In this document: positions 55,281 to 64,000 of the stretch, piece by piece | Layout of the letters: every line of letters begins with the position of its first letter | Position numbering within the stretch: the first letter of the stretch is position 1 | Assembly: GCF_030252325.1 (NCBI RefSeq) | Contig: NZ_CP126981.1 | Span: 3,038,001 to 3,102,000 of the forward strand | Origin: Candidatus Mycobacterium wuenschmannii | GTDB taxonomy: Bacteria; Actinomycetota; Actinomycetes; Mycobacteriales; Mycobacteriaceae | Reading direction: 5' to 3' | DNA length: 64,000 nt | Notes under the pieces: model-generated | Told to the model about the DNA's origin: nothing | Database searches by the model: none | Seen by the model: the letters and a program-made list of their open reading frames with translations, nothing else | Position numbers and translations under genes: made by a program

Positions 55281-55769
55281 CTAATTCGGCAAAGCGGCCT
55301 CGACGGCGGCGATGACCTCCGGCGCGTCGGGGACGGTCTGCGGCCGAAATCGATTGACCACCTGCCCACCCGGGGCGATCAGGAACTTCTCGAAATTCCA
55401 CTGCACATCGCCCGCCTCGCCGGCGGCATCGGGCGTCTTGGTCAGCTCGGCGTAGAGCGGATGCCGATCCGGGCCGTTGACCTCGGTCTTCTCCAGCAAC
55501 GGGAACGTCACCCCATAGGTGGTGGAGCAGAAGGTCTGAATCTCCTCAGCGGTGCCGGGTTCCTGCCCCATGAACTGGTTGCATGGGACCCCGAGAACGG
55601 TCAGTCCGCGCTCGCCGTAGTCGCGCGCCAACTGTTCCAGTGCCGCGTACTGCGGTGTCAGGCCGCATTTGGACGCCACGTTGACGACCAGGACGGCACG
55701 GTCGTTGTAGTCGGCCAGCGACAGGGCACCGCCGTCGAGGCCGGTCAGAGGGATCTCGGTCACAGTCAT
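55281..55769 (-). CDS. Glutathione peroxidase-family (thiol peroxidase) protein
   Basis: A 162-residue Cys-type GPx. The peroxidatic Cys lies in NVASKCGLTPQYAALEQL (about residue 35), with VPCNQFMGQEPG (Gln of the active site) and the WNFEKFLI Trp-Asn motif. Because mycobacteria lack glutathione, it probably uses thioredoxin, as many Cys-GPxs do. No signal peptide. It is upstream and separate from the DUF2334-like gene in the same direction. Confidence 0.93.
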   Translation of the reverse strand: MTVTEIPLTGLDGGALSLADYNDRAVLVVNVASKCGLTPQYAALEQLARDYGERGLTVLGVPCNQFMGQEPGTAEEIQTFCSTTYGVTFPLLEKTEVNGPDRHPLYAELTKTPDAAGEAGDVQWNFEKFLIAPGGQVVNRFRPQTVPDAPEVIAAVEAALPN

Positions 55770-55848
55770 GGTCCGGAGGCTACCTGCATCGCACCCGCGG
55801 CAGCAGATTGATCAGCTAGTTAGTTTGTCGTTACGCTGGACGACCGGG

Positions 55849-56717
55849 CTAAACCTCGGTGTATTCCACCGCGCCGTCTTCGAGCACCAGTCGGGCATTG
55901 CTGCCGTCGGGCCCGGCCGCTTCGGTGCGGAACACCGCCCTGCCGGGCTCGGTGCGCCAGATCAGCGTCGTCAGCGTCTCGCCGGGAAACACGGGCTTGG
56001 TGAACCGGGCGTCGATCGCGGTGATCGCGTCGGCGTTGCCCTTGCCGAGCTCGGCGATCAGCGCGCGACCGGAGAACCCGTAGGTGCATAGTCCGTGCAT
56101 GATCGGCTCGGGAAAGCCGGCCAGCTCCTTGGCGAACCACGGGTCGCTGTGCAGCGGATTGCGGTCGCCGGAGAGCCGGTAGATCAGCGGCTGGTCCTTG
56201 CGGGTGGGCAGCGCGACCCGGGCGTCGGGCTCGCGGTCGGGCACCTCCGGCGCGACGGGACGCTCGCCCGGCTGTCCGCCGAACCCGCCCTCGCCGCGGA
56301 TCACCAGCGTGGTCAGCGTCTCGGCGACCAGCGCGCCGGTGTCGGGATCGGTGCCGCGACCGCGCAGCATCAGGATCGCGTTCTTGCCCTCCCCTTGTCC
56401 TGGATGTCGGCCACCTCGGTGGTCACCGAAAGTTGCCCGCGGGTGGCAGCGGCGCATGCCCGGATGCCCTGCGAACCGTGCAGCAGCATCGCCCAGTTGA
56501 ACGACCCGACCTTGCCGGCCGCCCCGAATGCCGGGCAGCAGATCACCGCGTACGTCGGCAGCACCTGCTGGTCGATGTCGTGGCTGTTCTCGGTGGTGAA
56601 TTTGAGATCGTCGAGACCGGCCCCCACCCCGAGCGCGTAGAGCAGGGTGTCGCGGTCGGTCCACTCGAACAACTGGGGCTCGGTGGTCGCGCCGACGGCA
56701 TTCGGGTCGATCGCCAT
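55849..56717 (-). pseudogene. MaoC-type hydratase (3-hydroxyacyl-CoA/enoyl-CoA hydratase 2), frameshifted as read
   Basis: ATG 56717 (GGAGAC upstream) opens MAIDPNAVGATTEPQLFEW and runs to VTTEVADIQDKG, then loses frame at a GGGGAGGGC run near 56393. The next frame continues EGKNAILMLRGRGTDPD, the hotdog hydratase motif region YRLSGDRNPLHSDPWFAKEL (catalytic Asp/His), MHGLCTYGFSGRALI, and ends ARLVLEDGAVEYTEV. The span is 869 nt, one short of 870. Intact it would be a 289-residue double-hotdog hydratase of peroxisomal MFE-2/HtdY type for beta-oxidation or sterol side-chain breakdown. Confidence 0.88.
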
Positions 56718-56852
56718 GCGGGTCTCCTCTTCGGTCGGCCGGGTCTCATTGATTTGGCAACGCCATTTCATCACCCGCCCACCGGTGTGATTTATTCAGC
56801 CAACCCTGGCAAACGTGCCCCGCCGAGGGCCCCGGCAAGGCAGGCTGTCCGC

Positions 56853-57557
56853 ATGCGCAATCGCACTGTCGCCTGGAAGGTGGCTGCCGTCCTCGCCGCC
56901 GTGATCACCGTCGCCGCCTGCTCGAGTTCGCCGAAGGTGCGCAGCATCACGCTGACGTTCATCCGGCACGCCGAGTCGACCAGCAACGCCGAGCACGTCA
57001 TCAACACCGACGTTCCCGGCCCGGGACTCACCGCGGACGGCAAGGGGCAGGCCGAGCAACTCGCGCATCAGCTGTCGCGCAACAACTTCGACGGCGTCTA
57101 CGCGTCCAACATGGTCCGCACCTCGGAGACGGCGGAACCGCTGGCCCACGCGTTGGGCAAGCACGTCGAAATCCTGCCTGGCTTACGGGAAATCGATGCG
57201 GGCCGCTACAACAACTCCCCATCCAAGCGGGCCGACCTCACTTACCTGATCGCCCCGTCGCTGTGGTTGAAGGGCGACGTCAAGGACGCGGTCCCCGGCT
57301 CGATCAGCGGTGTTGAGTTCAACGACCAGTTCAGCGCGGCGGTGCAGAAGATCTACGACAGCGGCAACAGCAGGCCGGTGGCGTTCGCGCACGCCGAGTC
57401 GATCATGTACTGGACGCTGATGAACGTGAAGAACCCCAAGGACAGCCTCGCGACCAGCCATCCGCTGCCCAACCTCGGCCGCGTGGTGATCACCGGCAGC
57501 CCGGTGCTGGGCTGGACATTGGTCGAGTGGGACGGGATCAAGGACTTCAGCTACTGA
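56853..57557 (+). CDS. Histidine phosphatase (phosphoglycerate-mutase-like) lipoprotein
   Basis: A 234-residue protein with an N-terminal lipoprotein signal (AVLAAVITVAACSSS, lipid-modified Cys at about residue 24). The body has the phosphatase motif TFIRHAESTSNAEH, the SNMVRTSETAEPLAH second half, and AFAHAESIMYWTLM with the second catalytic His. It would sit on the outer face of the membrane, hydrolysing an extracellular phosphate ester. In-frame sequence upstream of the ATG has no start with signal-like character. Confidence 0.88.
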   Translation: MRNRTVAWKVAAVLAAVITVAACSSSPKVRSITLTFIRHAESTSNAEHVINTDVPGPGLTADGKGQAEQLAHQLSRNNFDGVYASNMVRTSETAEPLAHALGKHVEILPGLREIDAGRYNNSPSKRADLTYLIAPSLWLKGDVKDAVPGSISGVEFNDQFSAAVQKIYDSGNSRPVAFAHAESIMYWTLMNVKNPKDSLATSHPLPNLGRVVITGSPVLGWTLVEWDGIKDFSY

Positions 57558-57624
57558 CGTAGCGAATTCATCCGTTCGGTACGGTACTGGACAGTACTAC
57601 CCCTGCCCTCTAGGGTTATCCGCT

Positions 57625-58223
57625 GTGACCGGGACGGTTCAGCACGGCGTGACTGCTTCGCCCTGGTCGCCGCGCGAAACCGAGTTGCTCGACGTGACTC
57701 TGCAGCTACTGCAGGAGCACGGGTACGACCGTCTCACCCTGGACGCCGTGGCCGCCCGGGCCCGGGCCAGCAAGGCCACCGTGTACCGGCGCTGGCCGTC
57801 GAAGGCCGAACTGGTGTTGGCCGCCTTTATCGAGGGTGTCCGGCAGGTCGCGGTGCATCCGCACACCGGCAGCCTGCGCGGCGACCTCATCGCATTCGGG
57901 GAGGCGTGCCGCGAGCAGGCCTCCGCCCAGGCGGCACCATCCGCGCGGTGCTCGTCGAGACCTCGCGCCACCCCGCCCTAAACGAGGCGCTGCAGCATCA
58001 GTTCCTCGACCAACGCAAGGCGCTGATCGACGAGGTGTTGCACGACGCAGTCAAGCGCGGCGAGATCGACGCCGCGGCGATCAGCGACGAACTCTGGGAT
58101 CTGCTGCCCGGCTACCTGATCTTCCGGATCATCATGCCGAACAACCCGCCGACCAAGGCAACGGTGGCGGCCCTCGTCGACGAGGTTCTGCTCCCGAGCC
58201 TCAGCCGAAAGGTGAACCGGTGA
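57625..58223 (+). pseudogene. TetR-family regulator, frameshifted as read
   Basis: GTG 57625 starts a normal TetR N terminus (DVTLQLLQEHGYDRLTLDAV, ARASKATVYRRWPSKAELVL helix-turn-helix, about residues 20-65), which loses frame after REQASAQ at a GCGGCACC run near 57932. The next frame continues GTIRAVLVETSRHPALNEAL to DEVLLPSLSRKVNR at 58223. The span is 599 nt, one base short of 600. Intact, it would be a 199-residue repressor, probably of the adjacent mmpS-mmpL pair, whose GTG overlaps its stop by 4 bp. Confidence 0.85.
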
Positions 58224-58666
58224 AAAGCTTTTCGCCGACGGCATTCGTCCGGCGACGATGGATGCTCATCGTCGCGGTCGTCGTGATCGTCCTCGCCGCT
58301 TTCGGAGTCGACCGACTGCACGGCGCCTTCGACTCGGGCAAGAACGCCGCACACGGCGCCAGCGCCTCCGACGAGATCGTCCCGTTCAACCCCAAGCACG
58401 TGGTGTACGAGGTCTTCGGCACACCCGGGGCCACCGCGACCATCAACTACCAGGACGTGCACGCCGCTCCGCAACGGATCGACAACGCCCCGCTGCCATG
58501 GTCGTACACCATCACCACCACCGACCCCGCGGTGATCGCCAACGTCGTCGCCCAGGGCAACGGCAACACACTCGGGTGCCGAATCACCGTCAACGGCGTC
58601 GTCAAGGACGAGAGGACCGTCAACGAATTGAGCGCCTACACCTTCTGTCTGGACAAGTCCGGATGA
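58220..58666 (+). CDS. MmpS-family membrane accessory protein
   Basis: A 148-residue protein starting at GTG 58220, overlapping the TetR stop (GTGA) and the mmpL ATG (ATGA). One N-terminal membrane helix (WMLIVAVVVIVLAAFGV, residues 14-30) is followed by a periplasmic beta domain (HVVYEVFGTPGATATINYQD, WSYTITTTDPAVIANVVAQG, CRITVNGVVKDERTV) with a Cys pair. MmpS proteins partner MmpL transporters to export lipids or siderophores and to expel drugs. The coupling of tetR-mmpS-mmpL is typical of such efflux units. Confidence 0.92.
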   Translation: MKSFSPTAFVRRRWMLIVAVVVIVLAAFGVDRLHGAFDSGKNAAHGASASDEIVPFNPKHVVYEVFGTPGATATINYQDVHAAPQRIDNAPLPWSYTITTTDPAVIANVVAQGNGNTLGCRITVNGVVKDERTVNELSAYTFCLDKSG

Positions 58667-60741
58667 GCGACCACAGCGCGCGGCGGCCCCGCGTCCCGCA
58701 TCTCATTCACCGGCTTGCATTGCCGATCCTGCTGTTCTGGGTGGCGGCGGCGATGATCCCGAACATCGTCATCCCCCAACTGGAAGAGGTCGGGCGGCTG
58801 CACAACGTCGGCATCAGTTCCCCCGATGCGCCGTCGTACCAGTCGATCAAGCACATCGGAAAGGTGTTCCACGAGTTCGACTCCGACAGTTCGGCGATGA
58901 TCGTGCTCGAGGGCGACAAGCCCCTCGGCCCGGACGCGCACAAGTTCTACGACCAGATGGTCCACAAGCTGGAGCGCGACACCGCGCACGTCGAGCACAT
59001 CCAGGACTTCTGGGGTGACACCCTGACCGCGGCCGGGTCACAGAGCACCGACGGTAAGGCCGCCTACGTCCAGCTGTTCCTCGCCGGGGCCCAGGGCGAC
59101 GCGAAGGCCAACGATTCCGTCGACGCCATCCGCAACACCATCGACCACATGCAGGCGCCGCCCGGCGTCAAGGTCTACCTGACCGGCGCCGCGCCGGCGA
59201 TCGCCGACCAGTTCACCGCGGGCAACAAGGGCAACAACAAAGTCACCGGGCTCACCGTTGCCGTGATTGCGGTGATGCTGTTCTTCGTCTACCGGTCGTT
59301 CGCCACCACCGGACTGGTTCTTGCCACCGTGCTGATCGAAATGGCCGCCGCGCGTGGGTTTGTCGCATTTTTGGGCAACGCGGGAGTTCTGCCGCTGTCG
59401 ACCTACGCGACGAATCTGCTCACGCTGCTGGTGATCGCGGCCGGCACCGACTACGCCATATTCTTCGTCGGCCGCTACCAGGAGGCCCGGTCGGCCGGCG
59501 ACGAGCGTGAAGACGCGTACTACAAAATGTACGAGGGCACGTCGCATGTCGTGCTGGGCTCGGGCCTGACCGTCGCCAGCGCGGTGGCCTGCCTCGCCTT
59601 CACCCGACTGCCCTACTTCCAGAGCCTGGGCATCCCCGCCGCGATCGGCATCGTCATCGCGCTCGTCGCTTCGCTGACGCTGGGTCCGGCCATCCTCGTG
59701 ATCGCCAGCCGCTTCGGGCTGTTCGATCCCAAACGCGCGCTACAGACTCGCGGCTGGCGCCGCATCGGGACCGCGATCGTCCGGTGGCCGGGCCCAATTC
59801 TGGTGGTGTCCATCGCAGTTGCCCTCATTGGACTGCTCGCCCTGCCCGGCTACAAAACCAGCTACGACATCCGTCCCTACATTCCGTCGGACGCGCCGGC
59901 CAACGTGGGGTACACCGCCGCCGAGCGGCATTTCTCCCGCGCTCGGTTAGAGCCCGAGCTGCTGATGGTCGAGGCCGACCACGACCTGCGCAACCCGGCC
60001 GACATGCTGGTGCTGGAGAAGATCGCCAAAGGCATCTTCCACATTCCCGGAATCGCTCAGGTGCAGTCGATTACGCGTCCGCTGGGCGCACCGCTGGACC
60101 ACAGTTCGATCGCGTTCCAGATCAGCCAGCAGAGTGTCGGTCAGGTGCAGAACCTGAAGTATCAGGCGGACCGCGCGCGCGACTTGCTCACGCAGTCACA
60201 GGAACTCGACAAGACCATCGGAATCCTGCAGCAGCAGTACACGCTGCAGCAGCAACTCGCCACCGCTACCCACGACGAGACGCAGAAGTTCCACGAGACG
60301 CTGGCGATCATCAACGAGGTCCGGGACAAGCTCGCGAACTTCGACGACTTCTTTCGGCCGTTGCACAGCTACTTCTACTGGGAGAAGCACTGCTACGACA
60401 TCCCGATCTGCTTCGCGCTGCGCAATACCTTCGAGTCGATCGACAGCATCGACGAGCTCACCGAGAAGTTCGGCGACCTGACGACCAGCCTGGACAAGCT
60501 CGACGCGATTTACGCGGACGGGTACACCGGCCGGGCTCGGATGGTGGTGGATGCCGATCACAAGTACCTGCTCGGCGTGACGTTCGTCGGTCCCGGTGTC
60601 TCGGAACTCCTGCACTCCGCAACCATCGCCGTCGCCGGCCAAGTGCCGATCAACCGACTGTGGCACGCCGTGCCGTGTTTTCCCACGATCAGCGAGGTGT
60701 GGCTGAGGCTTCTCGAGGCCTACCGAGATACGCAGCCTTGA
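58663..60741 (+). CDS. MmpL N-terminal two-thirds fused in frame to the tail of a flavoprotein (chimeric ORF)
   Basis: ATG 58663 begins SDHSARRPRVPHLIHRLALP and runs as an MmpL RND transporter for 615 residues: TM1 (ILLFWVAAAMIPNIVI), the first periplasmic domain, the helix bundle with AAGTDYAIFFVGRYQEAR, TM7 (ILVVSIAVALIGLLALPG) and a helical second periplasmic domain. At 60508/60509, after TTSLDKLDA, it switches without losing frame to 77 residues identical to the end of the flavoprotein at 46802-47034. The normal C-terminal membrane half of MmpL is missing, so this product should not transport. Confidence 0.9.
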   Translation: MSDHSARRPRVPHLIHRLALPILLFWVAAAMIPNIVIPQLEEVGRLHNVGISSPDAPSYQSIKHIGKVFHEFDSDSSAMIVLEGDKPLGPDAHKFYDQMVHKLERDTAHVEHIQDFWGDTLTAAGSQSTDGKAAYVQLFLAGAQGDAKANDSVDAIRNTIDHMQAPPGVKVYLTGAAPAIADQFTAGNKGNNKVTGLTVAVIAVMLFFVYRSFATTGLVLATVLIEMAAARGFVAFLGNAGVLPLSTYATNLLTLLVIAAGTDYAIFFVGRYQEARSAGDEREDAYYKMYEGTSHVVLGSGLTVASAVACLAFTRLPYFQSLGIPAAIGIVIALVASLTLGPAILVIASRFGLFDPKRALQTRGWRRIGTAIVRWPGPILVVSIAVALIGLLALPGYKTSYDIRPYIPSDAPANVGYTAAERHFSRARLEPELLMVEADHDLRNPADMLVLEKIAKGIFHIPGIAQVQSITRPLGAPLDHSSIAFQISQQSVGQVQNLKYQADRARDLLTQSQELDKTIGILQQQYTLQQQLATATHDETQKFHETLAIINEVRDKLANFDDFFRPLHSYFYWEKHCYDIPICFALRNTFESIDSIDELTEKFGDLTTSLDKLDAIYADGYTGRARMVVDADHKYLLGVTFVGPGVSELLHSATIAVAGQVPINRLWHAVPCFPTISEVWLRLLEAYRDTQP

Positions 60742-60750
60742 AGCGTCCGG

Positions 60751-61805
60751 CTATTCCGGCCTGGGGTCGCCGAGTCGCGCACGCATCGCGCCCCACGGGT
60801 CGGCGTAGCGGCCCGGCGTATCGCGATACGCGGCCTGGCGTTTGAGAAACGCCCGGGCCAGCGGTGCGATCAACGCGATCGGGTAGCGCCGCCACCCGGT
60901 GGTCGCGCATCTCGGCCAGCATCGCTGGCCATGAATGGTGTTGGAACGACAGCGCCTGTTGCGCGCGCGTGGTGTCCAACCAGTCCGTTACGAACCAGTC
61001 ATCCTCGCTGTCCGGGTCGCCCGGTCTACCGACCGGCAGCACGTTCGAGAGCGCGCGCCGCCGCCAACGCCGGCCCGACGTCCCGTTGCCGGAGCAGATG
61101 CGAGTCGTCGCCCGCAATCAACAGCGTCTCGCCGACAACGTCAGCCGTGGTCGCCGCGGCGAAAGCCGTCGCCACGTCGCGGACGTCGACGGTGTGGATC
61201 CGGCCGTCGGTCGGCAGCGTGCTCTCGAAGTACAGTGCGTCCCGGCTGAACGGGATCGCGCCCGGTACGACGCTCATCACCCCGCCGAGTCGCAGGATCA
61301 CCCACTCCAAATTCGAAGCGCGTACTAGATTTTCGGCCTCGATCTTGTGGGCGCCGTAGAGATCCGACGCACGCACCGGGGAATCGGCGGTCAGCCGCTC
61401 GGGATGGCGATGCGGGTTGCGCGACCCGTACACGGCGTTACTCGAGGCCAGGATGAAGCGCGGCGGTCGTGGATGCGACTGCGCGGCGCGCACGAGCGCG
61501 GCGGTAGCGTCGACGTTGACACGTCGACCCAGTTCGCGGTTGCGGAAAATCGCCGGGATGATTAGCGCGGCGAGGTGGACGATCGCCGTCGGCGACTCCT
61601 CGGCGAGCAGGCAATCGACCTCGTCGGGCTTGGTGAGGTCGGCCCACCGAGTGGTCACCCCGGACGGCAACAACGCCGCCGCGGTGCGCTGATCCGGGGT
61701 ACCGAGGTCGGTGACGACCACTCGATGCCCGTCCGCGGCCAGTCGGCGCACGGTCTGCGACCCGACTAGGCCGAATCCACCCGTGACCAGTACCTTTTCG
61801 GTCAT
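60751..61805 (-). pseudogene. NAD-dependent epimerase/dehydratase, copy 2, frameshifted
   Basis: Counterpart of 47044-48102 with the same start (ATG 61805) and the same first 250 or so residues, including the GGFGLVG Rossmann motif and ASSNAVYG/YGAHK active-site region. Two 2-bp deletions in CG-rich runs (about 61051 and 60904) shift the frame after ALAAARA, giving an early stop at 61026 and losing the last third. The second deletion does not restore frame. The catalytic core is encoded but the C-terminal domain is lost. Confidence 0.88.
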
Positions 61806-61896
61806 TTTCCCTTGCCTACGCAGCGGATATGACGTTCTCAAAAATGGAGAGTATCATGCTCACGACGACGATCGACGACGATTCGAGGGCTCCAGC

Positions 61897-62700
61897 ATGG
61901 CGGGCAGCAACGCGGAGAACCGCGAGACGGCTAAGTGGGATCCCGAGTTCACCAAGCAGGTCGCCAACACCGTCGGCCCGGTGATCAAGCAGTATCACCG
62001 CGCCGAGGTGCGCAACATCGAAAACGTTCCGGCCACCGGCGGGGCACTGGTGGTGTCCAACCACTCCGGCGGGATGCTCACGCCGGACGTGTTCATCTTT
62101 TCGCCGGCGTTCTACAAGAAGTTCGGCTACGACCGTCCCGTCTACACACTCGGCCATTACGGCATCTTCATGGGACCGTTGGACGGCATCCTACGACGAC
62201 TGGGCGTCATCGAGGCCAGTCGCGAAAATGCCTCCACAGCACTGCATTCCGGCGCCGTGGTGTTGGTGTTCCCCGGCGGGGACTACGACTCCTACCGGCC
62301 GACGTTCGCCAACACCATCGACTTCAACGGTCGCACCGGCTACGTGCGTACCGCGATAGAGGCCGGCGTTCCGATCGTGCCGACGGTCTCGATCGGCGCC
62401 CAGGAGACCCAGCTGTTCCTGACCCGCGGCCACTGGCTGGCCAAGAAACTGGGAATCACCAAGGCGCGCATGGACATTCTGCCGATCAGCGTCGGCTTCC
62501 CGTTCGGGCTGAGCATGATCTTTCCGCCGAACCTGCCATTGCCGTCGAAGGTGGTCACCGAGGTGCTCGAACCGATCGACATCACCAAGCGCTTCGGGAA
62601 GGACCCCGACGTCGACACGGTCGACGAGTACGTCCGTTCGGTGATGCAAGCCGCGCTGGACCGGTTGGCCAAGCAGCGCCGCTTCCCGATCCTGGGCTGA
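61897..62700 (+). CDS. Lysophospholipid-acyltransferase-family (PlsC-like) protein, copy 2
   Basis: Sequence-identical, as far as I compared it, to the gene at 48194-48997, including the GAGGG ribosome site and start. The NHSGGMLTPD and VFPGGDYDSY motifs are intact, so this second copy should be functional. Its presence depends on the duplication being real. Confidence 0.88.
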   Translation: MAGSNAENRETAKWDPEFTKQVANTVGPVIKQYHRAEVRNIENVPATGGALVVSNHSGGMLTPDVFIFSPAFYKKFGYDRPVYTLGHYGIFMGPLDGILRRLGVIEASRENASTALHSGAVVLVFPGGDYDSYRPTFANTIDFNGRTGYVRTAIEAGVPIVPTVSIGAQETQLFLTRGHWLAKKLGITKARMDILPISVGFPFGLSMIFPPNLPLPSKVVTEVLEPIDITKRFGKDPDVDTVDEYVRSVMQAALDRLAKQRRFPILG

Positions 62701-62762
62701 ATGCGCCATTTCGCGGTTTCGCCAGCTCCGAAGTGCTTGCATGAGCGCACGGAGGTGGGCCG

Positions 62763-64000
62763 ATGAAACGACTCAACGGCATGGACGCCATGCTGCTCTA
62801 CAGCGAGACGCCCAACCTGCACACCCACACGCTCAAGGTGGCGATCGTCGACCCTGAGGCCGCCGACACGGAATTCAGCTTCGAGGCGTTCCGGCACCAT
62901 CTGCTGCGGCGGCTGCATCTCCTGGAACCGTTGCGCTACAAGCTCGTTGACATCCCATGGCGGTTACACCACCCGATGTGGCTGGAGAACTGCGACGTCG
63001 ACCTCGACTACCACCTGCACCGGGTCCAGGTGCCCGCGCCCGGCGGTCGCCGCGAACTCGACGCGATCATCGGGGAGGTGGCGTCGACGCCGCTGGATCG
63101 CAGCCGCCCGTTGTGGGAGTTCCACATCGCCGAGGGATTGGCGGGCGGACGGTTCGCGCTCATCGGGAAGATCCATCACGCCCTCGCCGACGGCGTCGCC
63201 TCGGTGAACCTGCTCGCCCGCGCGATGGACCTCAGGGGCGCGCCGACCGACGAACGCGACAACGATGAGGCGGGCGTCAGCCCGACGACGGCAGGTCTGC
63301 TGGTCGCCGCCGGGCGCGATCACATCCGGCAAATCACCGATCTTCCCGGTCTGGTCGGCGATGCGGCGAAAGGCTTCACCCGGGTGCGCCGGCGCACGAA
63401 AGAGCGCGGAGATCATCCCGACCTCGCCGACGCCTTCGATGCCCCGCCGACGTTCCTCAACCACGTGGTGTCACCGCAGCGCCGGTTCGCCACCACGGCG
63501 CTGCGCCTGGCCGACGTCAAGGCCACCTCGAAGGCACTCGGTATCACCGTCAACGACGTGGTGCTCGCGACGGCTGCGGGTGCGCTGCGCCGGCTGTTGC
63601 TGCACTACGACGGCAAAGCCGACCGGCCGATCATCGCGTCGGTCCCCACGGCCACCGACAAATCGGACCGCGTCACCGGCAACGAGATCAGCGGGCTGTC
63701 GATTTCACTGCCCGTGCATGTCGCCGATCCGGCCGAACGGGCCCAGCTCGTCGCGCTGGCCACCAAGATCGCCAAGGAGGACCATGAGATCCTCGGCCCG
63801 AAGCTGTACGGACAGTTGATGGGTTACCTACCGACGGCGATTGCCCCCGCGGCGTTCCGCTGGCTCGGCCGGCGCGATGCGCCGAACAAGATGATGAACG
63901 TGGCGGTGTCCAGCGTGCCCGGGCCGCGCGAACGCGGCCACTTCGCGGGTGCGCCGGTCAGCGAGATCTACTCGACGGGGGTGCTGTCACCTGGTGCCCC
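62763..64000 (+). CDS. WS/DGAT acyltransferase, copy 2 (cut by window edge)
   Basis: Counterpart of 49060-50487, starting at ATG 62763 with the same GGAGG site; 1,238 nt lie inside the window. The active-site HHALADG is present. The portion seen encodes about the first 412 of 475 residues and reads identically to copy 1. The 3' end is outside the window. Confidence 0.9.
   Translation, partial: MKRLNGMDAMLLYSETPNLHTHTLKVAIVDPEAADTEFSFEAFRHHLLRRLHLLEPLRYKLVDIPWRLHHPMWLENCDVDLDYHLHRVQVPAPGGRRELDAIIGEVASTPLDRSRPLWEFHIAEGLAGGRFALIGKIHHALADGVASVNLLARAMDLRGAPTDERDNDEAGVSPTTAGLLVAAGRDHIRQITDLPGLVGDAAKGFTRVRRRTKERGDHPDLADAFDAPPTFLNHVVSPQRRFATTALRLADVKATSKALGITVNDVVLATAAGALRRLLLHYDGKADRPIIASVPTATDKSDRVTGNEISGLSISLPVHVADPAERAQLVALATKIAKEDHEILGPKLYGQLMGYLPTAIAPAAFRWLGRRDAPNKMMNVAVSSVPGPRERGHFAGAPVSEIYSTGVLSPGA

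Larger units (their letters stand above)
60509..64000. repeat. Direct repeat, copy 2 (of 46802-50297), running off the window
   Basis: From TTTACGCGGACGGGTACACC onward the sequence repeats the 46802 block. The bases before the junction differ (copy 1 GCGAAAC, copy 2 ACGCGA), apart from a short GCGA-like similarity. Differences noted are a 2-bp deletion at about 60904 (copy 1 GTCGCGCGCATC, copy 2 GTCGCGCATC) and another at about 61051 (copy 1 AGAGCCCGCGCG, copy 2 AGAGCGCGCG). Its right end is not visible. Confidence 0.95.

Overview
The window is high-GC actinobacterial DNA from a Mycobacterium (or Mycolicibacterium). The evidence is mycothiol synthase (mshD), GlnR, LmeA, DesA1, an encapsulin with DyP peroxidase, MmpS/MmpL, a WS/DGAT acyltransferase, leaderless-type starts, and a gene order that largely matches (inverted) my recollection of the M. 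tuberculosis Rv0785-Rv0830 neighbourhood. Unlike M. tuberculosis as I recall it, a complete pstSCAB operon lies between mshD and phoU, as in M. smegmatis-type genomes, so a non-tuberculous species is likely.

Layout. 1-9.5 kb: F420-type oxidoreductase (cut by the window edge), methyltransferases, VanX-like dipeptidase, cytochrome P450, four tRNAs (Phe, Asp, Glu, Lys), nucleoside deaminase, MpaB-type protein, TetR regulator, desA1 with a repeated operator-like sequence, and a dihydrouridine synthase. 9.7-18.3 kb: LCP cell-wall ligase, phoU, pstB-A-C-S with a PHO box, mshD and glnR. 18.4-22.3 kb: lmeA, thiX, then a sulfur operon led by a poly-cysteine leader peptide (DUF4395, cysA2, sseC, a 32-residue membrane peptide, nitrobindin). 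22.3-25.5 kb: an A/T-richer island with three unrecognised genes. 25.5-39.5 kb: pabC-like lyase, ygfZ, DUF3073, purM, purF, a membrane serine hydrolase, purL, pepC-type aminopeptidase, DyP and encapsulin. 39.7-47 kb: accessory block with a double-TetR regulator, an MDR oxidoreductase, a HAD hydrolase, an alkylation-repair-like operon (two MGMT paralogues, a small sigma factor, an Ada-like Cys protein) and a disulfide-oxidoreductase-family flavoprotein. Matching palindromes precede the MDR and flavoprotein genes. 47-60.5 kb: epimerase, acyltransferase, WS/DGAT, purQ/purS, MBL hydrolase, FAD dehydrogenase, glutathione peroxidase, MaoC dehydratase, phosphatase lipoprotein, TetR, mmpS and mmpL.

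The most striking structural feature is a direct repeat: 46802-50297 recurs at 60509-64000 with no difference that I found except two 2-bp deletions. The second copy begins inside mmpL and fuses it in frame to the tail of the flavoprotein gene. This is the pattern expected of a tandem duplication with a 13.7 kb unit, of which the window shows the first unit and the start of the second. A misassembly would look the same. Six small deletions in GC-rich runs (purQ, a DUF2334-like gene, the MaoC gene, a TetR gene, and two in the second epimerase copy) all fall between about 51.0 and 61.1 kb. Either this segment is poorly polished sequence or redundancy after duplication has allowed decay.

Functionally the window joins de novo purine synthesis (purF, L, M, Q, S), phosphate uptake and sensing, nitrogen regulation, mycothiol and sulfur metabolism, encapsulated peroxidase defence, and lipid and envelope chemistry.
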